From contig PBTP01000071.1 in assembly GCA_002729275.1 (NCBI GenBank), forward strand, positions 4,715-12,053: a stretch of DNA of 7,339 bases, given 5' to 3'. Below are positions 1 through 5,517 of this stretch, piece by piece; the first letter of the stretch is position 1, and each line of letters begins with the position of its first letter. Under the pieces are notes generated by a model. It saw nothing but the letters and a program-made list of their open reading frames with translations, did no database searches and had not been told where the DNA came from. Source of the DNA: Roseibacillus sp. Lineage in GTDB: Bacteria > Verrucomicrobiota > Verrucomicrobiia > Verrucomicrobiales > Akkermansiaceae. The position numbers and the translations under genes are program-made.

Positions 1-1344
1 CCGGATTTAGAGGCAGACCTTGACTACCTGGAGCATGTCCTGGTGAAGTGTTTCTCTTATTTGGAGCTTCGGCCGGTAGACTACCGGGGAGCACTTGACG
101 CCATTCGGGGCTCCCTTGACGAGGAGACCTCCCTTAACCAGTTCCGGCTTCAGCTGGCCAAGCTCATCAGCCTTTTCTGTGACGGGCACGCCCGCTTAGC
201 CTCTCCCCCTTCCCTGTATATGCCCCGCGGCTATGCCCCCTTCGTGGCCGGCAGCTACAAGGACCGGGTTTACCTTGCCGACGGCGAGAGCTTCCTCGAC
301 CCGAAGCATCCTTATGTCGCCTCGATGGATGGGCGCCCGATTGCGGAGTGGTTGGAAGTCGCATCCTATACTGTGGTGAAAGAGTCTCCCCAATGGAGAC
401 TACGCCAGTCCCTTCAGATGCTCAGCTATGTGAATTATATTCGCGCGGAATTAGGACTTCCCGCGAAGGACACGATCCAACTCGAACTTGAATCAAAAAA
501 CCGGAAAAGCTCTCGTAAGATAGAAGTGGAGGTAGCCCGGCGGCCCCAGAGAGAAGCCGAGTTCCCAAAGGGAGGCAGCCGCAAGATCGGCGAGGTCGGG
601 TATATCAGGCTTCCTCAGATGACTGGGAGCAGCCGCTTTCTCACACAACTCAACCGATTGATGGAACAGTTCAAGGACACCAAGGGAATGATCATTGATG
701 TCCGAGGTAACCCCGGAGGTTCAAAGAACATTCTTTTGACCCTCATGCCCTATTTCCTGAAGCCCGGGGACCCCATGCGCATCATTGAATTTTCAGCCTA
801 CCGGAAGCCCATGGAGCTCCCCGGGCCCATGCCAGACGGATTCAACATGTCCAGCATGTCTGCCCAACCGGTGACCTCGTCTCACTGGAAAACAGACGAG
901 CAGCGAAATTACATCGGGGACGCGATCAAGGCCTTCAAGCCCACGTGGGCTCTGCCGGAAGGGAAATTCAGCGACCTTTATGTCCTTGCCTTCGACTCCA
1001 CGATGAACTCCGAATCCTACTACTATGAAAAGCCACTGATTATCCTTCAGGATAGCGGCTCATTCAGCGCCAGCGATATTTTCCTGGGTGGATTCAAGGG
1101 CCTGCCCAACACAACCCTGATGGGCACGGCAAGCGGAGGAGGCAACGGCTGGATGGACAGCTACACCCTTCCAAACACCGAGCTGGAGGTGGTCCTTTGT
1201 CAGACCGCAAAATTCCGGCCATCCGGAGAACCGTTTGATGGCCTCGGCGTTCCTCCGGACATCGTGATGGAGGCCACCCCCCGGGACCGGATGGGGAAAT
1301 CCGATAGCGTCCTGGATGCCGCGCTCCTACGCCTGGCCAAGTAA
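1..1344 (+). CDS. S41-family (C-terminal-processing-protease-like) serine peptidase, 5' truncated
   Basis: The frame is open from base 1, so the gene begins outside the window; a GTG at 43 is in frame but lies inside the conserved N-terminal helical region (DLDYLEHVL...YLELRPVDYRGALDAI) and is probably not the start. 447 codons are visible, numbered here from base 1. An alpha-helical N-terminal domain ends in a D-G-H-A-R-L motif (His about codon 63), and the S41 core follows: a GEVGYIRLPQM strand, KGMIIDVRGNPGG (oxyanion-hole region), then DSGSFSASDIF with the predicted nucleophile Ser at codon 356 (bases 1066-1068), and a C-terminal FDGLGVPPDIV. The lysine that CtpA/Tsp enzymes carry 25 residues after the serine is Gly here (GTASGGGNGW), which fits the tricorn/IRBP-like S41 branch rather than true CtpA; the upstream His may serve instead (inference). 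Substrate unknown. Any signal peptide would lie in the missing part. It ends in TAA and converges on the beta-barrel gene. Confidence 0.85.
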   Translation, partial: PDLEADLDYLEHVLVKCFSYLELRPVDYRGALDAIRGSLDEETSLNQFRLQLAKLISLFCDGHARLASPPSLYMPRGYAPFVAGSYKDRVYLADGESFLDPKHPYVASMDGRPIAEWLEVASYTVVKESPQWRLRQSLQMLSYVNYIRAELGLPAKDTIQLELESKNRKSSRKIEVEVARRPQREAEFPKGGSRKIGEVGYIRLPQMTGSSRFLTQLNRLMEQFKDTKGMIIDVRGNPGGSKNILLTLMPYFLKPGDPMRIIEFSAYRKPMELPGPMPDGFNMSSMSAQPVTSSHWKTDEQRNYIGDAIKAFKPTWALPEGKFSDLYVLAFDSTMNSESYYYEKPLIILQDSGSFSASDIFLGGFKGLPNTTLMGTASGGGNGWMDSYTLPNTELEVVLCQTAKFRPSGEPFDGLGVPPDIVMEATPRDRMGKSDSVLDAALLRLAK

Positions 1345-1373
1345 ACGATCTTCAACAGGCGCCGGCGAATCTC

Positions 1374-2072
1374 CTAGAGCTTCATTCGGATCCCGAGCAC
1401 CACGTGCTTTTTCATCTTGATCTGGGTGTCCCCGCCAAACTGCCTTTCATAGCTGAGGATAACGGAACAGTCCTCACTCATGCGGTATCCAGCAATCACC
1501 TCGAAGAGGTCAGAGTTCTTCTCGGGGAGATCGGTCGAGAGTCCTCGGTCGCGGAAATTAGTTGAGGTATCGAGGGCGAAGACCCGCGAATAATTTGCTC
1601 CAAAGAACCAGGAACCCCGTTCCCAGCACAGCCCTGCATTGGTGAGGATAGCATCGGTTTCAACGCTCCGCGCGAGGAGGTTCTGCCAAGTGTAGCCCCC
1701 GAGCACGTGCAGCGAAAGATCCGCGGTGAGATCGAACTTCCGATCAAGAGTGAGCCGGAAATTCTGGTAAATATCAAAATCCGCTACTTCGTATCTCCCG
1801 TTGAGACTGAGATCATCGGTATAGTTGTAGCCCACAGAGACCAAAAACCCCTCGCCATCGGCGGCAAGGCCAGTTCCCACGACCTCTCCCAACCCATGAA
1901 TGATCCCGATCGTAGTATGAAACTCCCCCGCGCTCTCATTCGATCCGATTTCCGCTTGGCCGACACTGGCGCCAAAACCAAGGACAAGGCCCACAAGGGC
2001 AGGTTTCATAGTTCTCACAACGGGAAGCGTAGTCCTCATTCTGACAGGGGAAGTAAAGTGGAAAGGGTCCAT
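1374..2072 (-). CDS. Small predicted outer-membrane beta-barrel protein
   Basis: A 232-residue protein with no named family that I recognise. A Lys followed by a hydrophobic stretch and a small-residue end (MKPALVGLVLGFGASVGQA, residues 22-40) reads as a signal peptide cleaved before EIGS. The mature part of about 192 residues is a series of short alternating polar/apolar strands with aromatic girdles and charged turns (GFLVSVGYNYTDD, YQNFRLTLDRKF, SLHVLGGYTW, SWFFGANYSRVF, LFEVIAGYRM, SVILSYERQF, VVLGIRMKL), as expected of an 8- to 10-strand porin-like or OmpA-like barrel. It ends in Leu rather than the more usual Phe. There are two cysteines, C149 and C202. The start at 2072 is chosen because AAGGAGG lies 7 nt upstream; it gives an unusually long 21-residue n-region, and an alternative start at Met22 (base 2009) has no clear ribosome binding site. 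It lies 47 nt downstream of the propeller gene on the same strand, so the two are probably co-transcribed. Confidence 0.7.
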   Translation of the reverse strand: MDPFHFTSPVRMRTTLPVVRTMKPALVGLVLGFGASVGQAEIGSNESAGEFHTTIGIIHGLGEVVGTGLAADGEGFLVSVGYNYTDDLSLNGRYEVADFDIYQNFRLTLDRKFDLTADLSLHVLGGYTWQNLLARSVETDAILTNAGLCWERGSWFFGANYSRVFALDTSTNFRDRGLSTDLPEKNSDLFEVIAGYRMSEDCSVILSYERQFGGDTQIKMKKHVVLGIRMKL

Positions 2073-2079
2073 GCATACC

Positions 2080-2086
2080 CCTCCTT
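2080..2086 (-). promoter_or_regulatory. Strong Shine-Dalgarno sequence of the beta-barrel gene
   Basis: The minus strand reads GGAAGGAGGGGT just before the start region. AAGGAGG is a full match to the anti-SD core and sits 7 nt from the ATG at 2072. A second, out-of-frame ATG at 2076 is only 3 nt away, which is too close. None of the other genes in the window has a comparable site, so this one decides the start codon of the barrel gene. Confidence 0.7.
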
Positions 2087-2119
2087 CCGTCCATCCTCGC
2101 TGATTGATGGGTTTGGCGC

Positions 2120-3547
2120 CTAAAAAGAGGGTAATTTAAGAAAGCCGAACTGTGAACTATCTACCGCGATAATCACCCCTCCATCCTGGGTCAACGCCAG
2201 ATCCTCGCCAGCCCAGTCGCCCTCTTCGGCCTCGTATGTGGCCTCCCATTCAAGGGCTCCCTCCGGGCCATATTTGATCACATATACCTCCCACTGGTCG
2301 GAAACATCCGAGCCGATGGTCTCTGAGTAATTCCCATACTCATCTCCCGTCCCAGCGGTGAGAATGCAGCCCCCGTCCGGGGTGGCACGAACACCCCATG
2401 CTTCATCGTGGATATAGCGGGGGTCGAATCCGCGAGGGTTCCCCCTCTTCTGCTCCCATTGCAGAATCCCATCATGATCAAGTTTCATGGTGTAGGTCTG
2501 CCAGTTGACCGTCCCGGAGAGGGTGTGTCCGGTAAGAAATATTGATCCATCTGATCCCAGGTCCATCCCAAAGCAATGGTCGTCCCGGGTGCCCCCGAAA
2601 AGACGGGCCCACACCCGGCTGCCATCAGCATTGAGCTTGAGCAGTCCAAAATCCAAGTTGTCATCCTCATTCCAGACAAGGCCTGATACAATCAGAGCCT
2701 GACCGTGCTTCGCGATCCGGTAAGCCTGCGCGAGATCGTCGCGAAGACTCCTTCCCCCGGTCTTGCTTCCCTCCGAATCAAGAAAGGCCAGGTAGCCACG
2801 CCCCTCGGCAAAAAAGGTATTCTCCCGATCTTCCGCATTCGTATAGCCAACAGCAGCCAGCCCTCCATCGATCTCTACCATATGCTCATAGGCATCGTAG
2901 CCGCCATTGCTATGAGTTCTGACGAACTCCGCTTCCCCCGTTTCCTTATTAACCTTGATTGCTGCGCTGTTGCGATTAATTGCCCCCGCAATCCAGTAGC
3001 CGTCCTCCACTTCGAGCACGGAATTCCCAAGGTTGTAGGTGCCGTGACCAGATGCTCCGGTGGACCGATTGGAATACTCCTGGCGCCATTCAAGATTGCC
3101 CTCCGGGTTCAGTTTGATGGCGAGAATCCGCGTATTAGGCAGAAAGCCAGTCTCTCCCACCTGGAGAACCCCCCCATCGTCACAAGCAATAATGTAATGA
3201 CCATGCGCCTCTGGACCCGAGCCCCCGTGTGCACGGAACCATTCCAGGGCTGGAGGGAGTTGGGGAGTGCGGACCCGGAAGAACCGGCGATCGGTCCGGC
3301 CCTCTGGCGCCTGAACAAGGACCTGCGTCCGCTCTCCGGTCCCAGAAACCCTGGTGAGCACCGAAAACAACCTCAGGTCCTCACTACCAAGAATGTCATA
3401 GAGAGCACCAGCCTCGCTCTTAAAAGTGATCTCCACCTGCCCAGAGGAAACAACCCGAAAGGCCGTAATCTCCGACGAGCGCCCTTCCGAGGAGAGGCCA
3501 ATGTTGAGCGCAATCACCAAAAAGCTTTGCAGAAACTTACGGCTCAT
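2120..3547 (-). CDS. Secreted seven-bladed beta-propeller repeat protein
   Basis: 475 residues from the chosen ATG at 3547, which directly precedes a signal peptide (MSRKFLQSFLVIALNIGLSS). In-frame starts further up (GTG at 3580, ATG at 3562) would put extra residues before it and have no better ribosome site. Residues about 25-93 form a small beta domain (ITFKSEAGALYDIL...RRFFRVR) resembling a module common in secreted Verrucomicrobiota proteins. The rest is seven degenerate repeats, each with a (D)GG-x-hydrophobic strand (about residues 125, 182, 227, 281, 333, 391, 455) followed by a K(L/V)N-x-x-G-x-x-x-W strand (145, 198, 255, 304, 355, 425, 471). The last repeat stops at KLPSF without its Trp strand, while an unpaired ALEW sits before the first repeat (100-103), suggesting Velcro closure of a propeller. 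No catalytic residues are recognisable; a binding or scaffold role is only a guess. It is divergent from the sulfatase gene and probably first in an operon with the beta-barrel gene. Confidence 0.75.
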   Translation of the reverse strand: MSRKFLQSFLVIALNIGLSSEGRSSEITAFRVVSSGQVEITFKSEAGALYDILGSEDLRLFSVLTRVSGTGERTQVLVQAPEGRTDRRFFRVRTPQLPPALEWFRAHGGSGPEAHGHYIIACDDGGVLQVGETGFLPNTRILAIKLNPEGNLEWRQEYSNRSTGASGHGTYNLGNSVLEVEDGYWIAGAINRNSAAIKVNKETGEAEFVRTHSNGGYDAYEHMVEIDGGLAAVGYTNAEDRENTFFAEGRGYLAFLDSEGSKTGGRSLRDDLAQAYRIAKHGQALIVSGLVWNEDDNLDFGLLKLNADGSRVWARLFGGTRDDHCFGMDLGSDGSIFLTGHTLSGTVNWQTYTMKLDHDGILQWEQKRGNPRGFDPRYIHDEAWGVRATPDGGCILTAGTGDEYGNYSETIGSDVSDQWEVYVIKYGPEGALEWEATYEAEEGDWAGEDLALTQDGGVIIAVDSSQFGFLKLPSF

Positions 3548-3672
3548 ACGGCAACCTAGCATCGCATAGATACCACACACACTCTTTTGTTATTGCGCCC
3601 TCAATGCCCTCGGGCCCCAGTAATCATTTTCCTTCGGGGCTTAGGGCCTGCAAGCTAGGCTTCCACTGACTC
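3548..3672. promoter_or_regulatory. Divergent intergenic spacer between the propeller and sulfatase genes
   Basis: These 125 bp must hold the promoters of the sulfatase (rightwards) and of the propeller/barrel pair (leftwards), because the two start codons face away from each other. I could not find convincing -35/-10 pairs on either strand. The best fragments are a TAATCA-like box near 3621 with no partner at proper spacing, and a TTGAGG near 3600 on the minus strand with no -10. No long inverted repeat or operator stands out; GCCT/AGGC around 3646-3660 is only a 4-bp arm. Neither flanking gene has a good Shine-Dalgarno sequence. Confidence 0.4.
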
Positions 3673-5235
3673 ATGGCCCGCTCCTTTCTTCTCATCTTCC
3701 TTGGCCTATCCGGACTGGTAGCGGCCGCGCCCCCGCCCAATGTCCTGCTCATCATGGCCGACGATCTCGGCTACTCTGATCTGGGATGCTACGGAGGAGA
3801 GATTCAGACCCCCCACCTCGACCGCCTTGCCGAACAAGGACTCCGTTACACCCAGTTTTACAACACGGCCCGATGCTGGCCCACGCGAGCCGCGCTGCTT
3901 ACCGGCTACTACGCGCAACAGATCCGCCGGGATAACCTTCCGGGGAGCCAGACCAGAGGGGCCCGGGCGAACAGACCTAAATGGGCCCCGCTGGTTTCCG
4001 TGCCTCTCAAGCAAGCAGGCTACCGCTGTTATCATTCGGGTAAGTGGCACCTTGACGGAATGCCCCTCAGCAATGGCTTTGAGCATTCGTATTATCTCAA
4101 GGACCAGAGCCGCTTCTTCAGTCCACAAGCACACTGGAAGGACGATGTGAAACTACCTCCCGTCCAGCGAGGCTCAGAATTCTACGGAACGGTCGCGGTC
4201 GCTGATGCCGCGATAGGCCATCTTAAAGAGCACGCAGCCAAGCACCCGGACGCGCCATTTTTTCAATATATCGCATTCGCAGCCCCACATTTTCCTCTGC
4301 ACGCTCTGCCAGAAGATATTGCAAAATGCGAAGCCCGCTACCGGGTAGGCTGGGACCGAATCCGGGCCCAGCGGTGGAAACAAATCCAGAAACTTGGAAT
4401 CGTGACTGGAGCACTCCCCAAAGTGGAACGAGAAGTCGGCCCTCCCTATCATTTCCCCAAGCACCTTCAAATCCTCGGCCCAGATGAGGTTAATCGCCCT
4501 CTTCCGTGGGACGAGCTCAGCAAAAAGCAGCAAGCCTTCCAGCAAACCAAGATGGCCATCCACGCCGCAATGGTAGAACGAATGGACAAGGAGATTGGCC
4601 GAATCCTGCAACAGCTACATGCCATGAACGCATGGGAAAACACCCTCGTGATTTTCCTTTCCGATAATGGGGCTAGTGCCGAAATCATGGTCCGGGGAGA
4701 TGGCCACGACCCCAAAGCCTCCGCGGGCTCTGCTCCCACTTACCTTTGTCTTGGCCCGGGTTGGTCTACCGCTTGCAACACCCCCTTTCGCCGCCACAAG
4801 ACGTGGGTCCATGAGGGTGGAAGTGCGACCCCTTTCATCGCCCACTGGCCCAATGGCATCAAAGAGGGCAACGGCCTGTGCCGCACTCCGGCCCATGTCA
4901 TTGACCTTGCCCCAACCCTCCTTGATCTCGCCGGCTTGAAGCCCGTCCGAAAAGAACCCGCCCCTGGCCGGTCTCTGAAACCTACCTTCGCGGGCGACAG
5001 GGAGCCCCTCCACGAGCAACTCTGGTGGCTCCACGAGGGCCATCGGGCCCTGCGGAAGGGAGACTGGAAGCTGGTGGCTGCCAAGGGTGATCCATGGGAG
5101 CTCTACAATCTTGCCTCCGACCGAACCGAAACGGAGAACCTTGCCCAGAAGTATCCCAAACGGGTTGAGGATCTGAAAAATCGCTGGCAGGCTATGGCCT
5201 CTTCCTTCTTTGAGACCCTTCAGCACACGAAGTAA
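3673..5235 (+). CDS. Exported formylglycine-dependent sulfatase (S1 / arylsulfatase family)
   Basis: 520 residues, normal full length for the family. The signal peptide is MARSFLLIFLGLSGLVAAA. The mature enzyme starts with PPNVLLIMADDLGYSDLGCYGG, containing metal ligands D30 and D31. The sulfatase signature C-W-P-T-R-A-A-L-L-T-G places the residue converted to formylglycine at C68 with R72. The other expected active-site residues are present: K124 and H126 (SGKWHLDG), H206 (AAPHFPLH), D331 and N332 (FLSDNGAS), and K376 (RRHKTWVHEGG). The C-terminal subdomain contains GDWKLVAA and WELYNLASDRTETENLA, typical of S1 sulfatases. An insertion at about 212-290 (RYRVGWDRIRAQRWKQIQKLGIV) resembles the 'GWDVLRE' insert of a large S1 group (S1_4-like, from memory). 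It should hydrolyse sulfate esters, probably on carbohydrates, in the periplasm or outside; the substrate cannot be told from sequence. As a Cys-type enzyme it needs a maturase encoded elsewhere. No clear Shine-Dalgarno precedes the ATG, which directly begins the signal peptide. Confidence 0.95.
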   Translation: MARSFLLIFLGLSGLVAAAPPPNVLLIMADDLGYSDLGCYGGEIQTPHLDRLAEQGLRYTQFYNTARCWPTRAALLTGYYAQQIRRDNLPGSQTRGARANRPKWAPLVSVPLKQAGYRCYHSGKWHLDGMPLSNGFEHSYYLKDQSRFFSPQAHWKDDVKLPPVQRGSEFYGTVAVADAAIGHLKEHAAKHPDAPFFQYIAFAAPHFPLHALPEDIAKCEARYRVGWDRIRAQRWKQIQKLGIVTGALPKVEREVGPPYHFPKHLQILGPDEVNRPLPWDELSKKQQAFQQTKMAIHAAMVERMDKEIGRILQQLHAMNAWENTLVIFLSDNGASAEIMVRGDGHDPKASAGSAPTYLCLGPGWSTACNTPFRRHKTWVHEGGSATPFIAHWPNGIKEGNGLCRTPAHVIDLAPTLLDLAGLKPVRKEPAPGRSLKPTFAGDREPLHEQLWWLHEGHRALRKGDWKLVAAKGDPWELYNLASDRTETENLAQKYPKRVEDLKNRWQAMASSFFETLQHTK

Positions 5236-5263
5236 GCCCTCGCTCCCACAGAGAACTCGTGTC

Positions 5264-5291
5264 TTGCATCAGCACTCCTCACCCCTAAAGT
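5264..5291 (+). promoter_or_regulatory. Candidate sigma-70-type promoter of the SRP RNA gene
   Basis: TTGCAT (5264-5269) and TAAAGT (5286-5291) are separated by 16 bp and match the consensus hexamers at 3/6 and 4/6. The hexamers are weak alone, but position helps: the first base of the SRP RNA closing helix (G at 5298) is 7 nt after the -10, exactly where transcription would start. It lies in the 62-bp gap after the sulfatase stop codon. Confidence 0.45.
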
Positions 5292-5297
5292 GCCGGC

Positions 5298-5390
5298 GTC
5301 AGGGGCCGTGGAGGGGCGGCTGGTGAAATCCGCCAGGTCCGAAAGGAAGCAACGGTAGCCTGTCCGACTTTGCCGCGGCTCCCTGACACT
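5298..5390 (+). ncRNA. ffs: Signal recognition particle RNA (4.5S-like, small bacterial type)
   Basis: This is the RNA of the SRP, which binds Ffh and the receptor FtsY and targets nascent membrane and secreted proteins. The diagnostic apical segment is present: GGTGAAATCCGCCAGG at 5322-5337, then TCC, a GAAA tetraloop (5341-5344), GGAAGCAACGG and TAGCC, closely matching the usual CAGGTCCGGAAGGAAGCA core. Outer helices close well: GTCAGGG (5298-5304) pairs with CCCTGAC (5381-5387), GCCG (5305-5308) with CGGC (5376-5379), and TGG (5309-5311) with CCG (5373-5375), leaving one bulged T (5380). Nearer the tip, GGCT (5318-5321) pairs with AGCC (5357-5360). The length of about 93 nt and the lack of an Alu domain fit the small bacterial class. 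The 5' end is set by the helix and the candidate promoter; the 3' end by the helix followed by TTTT (5390-5393), so both ends are good to a few bases. The tetraloop is GAAA, not the commoner GGAA, but still GNRA. Confidence 0.93.
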
Positions 5391-5406
5391 TTTCCTCTGG
5401 GAAAAG
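5381..5406 (+). terminator. Possible terminator at the SRP RNA 3' end
   Basis: The closing helix of the SRP RNA ends at 5387 and is followed by ACTTTTCC, a short T-tract that could end transcription by itself. Overlapping it, CTTTTCC (5389-5395) and GGAAAAG (5400-5406) form a 7-bp hairpin with the 4-nt loop TCTG, but no T-run follows this hairpin. The signal is modest. Confidence 0.35.
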
Positions 5407-5517
5407 GGCCATTCTTTCCGGGTTCGGGCACGACCATTTTGCACTCTTAACGCAGGCCGCAATCTGCTGCACGAAAGATTTCATCATTCTTTCCAGCTGA
5501 GGAGGATCCGGTGCCTC
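5407..5517. other. Gap between the SRP RNA and the end of the DUF1501 gene
   Basis: I see no conserved gene here. A minus-strand ATG at 5487 opens a 62-codon frame preceded by GGAAAGA, but most of that frame runs antisense through the SRP RNA and it is not called. An imperfect inverted repeat, CTGAGGAGG at 5497-5505 with CCTCTCAG at 5514-5521 (one bulged base, 8-nt loop), straddles the DUF1501 stop codon. It could fold at the 3' end of that operon's mRNA, but no T-tract follows on the minus strand. Confidence 0.4.

Noticed and set aside
1345..1373. CGCCGGCG palindrome (1360-1367) between the convergent S41 and barrel genes, as a shared terminator
   Set aside because: It is a short self-complementary G+C word with no usable loop and no T-tract on either side.
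1936..2076. 46-codon minus-strand ORF with six cysteines starting 4 nt before the barrel gene
   Set aside because: The ATG at 2076 is only 3 nt from the AAGGAGG site, too close for efficient initiation, and the frame overlaps the signal-peptide coding region of the barrel gene. The cysteines come from TGT/TGC in the shifted reading.
2705..3559. 284-codon open frame on the + strand opposite the propeller gene
   Set aside because: The opposite strand encodes a signal peptide and regular beta-propeller repeats; the + frame has no recognisable motif and is a typical high-G+C antisense shadow.
3646..3660. GCCT...AGGC inverted repeat upstream of the sulfatase as an operator
   Set aside because: Arms are only 4 bp in G+C-rich DNA, and no second copy occurs in the spacer.
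4615..5226. 203-codon open frame on the minus strand opposite the sulfatase
   Set aside because: It lies wholly antisense to conserved sulfatase sequence and its translation is Gly/Arg/Pro-rich without domain features.
5410..5460. GGGTTCGGGCAC resembling a tRNA T-arm
   Set aside because: It lacks the GTTCRANYC pattern with a 5-bp stem, and no anticodon arm or acceptor stem can be formed on either strand.
5299..5487. 62-codon minus-strand ORF (MMKSFVQQIAACVKSAKW...) downstream of DUF1501
   Set aside because: It has a weak GGAAAGA before the ATG, but about half of it runs antisense through the structured SRP RNA, whose bases are fixed by RNA folding. No family is recognisable.
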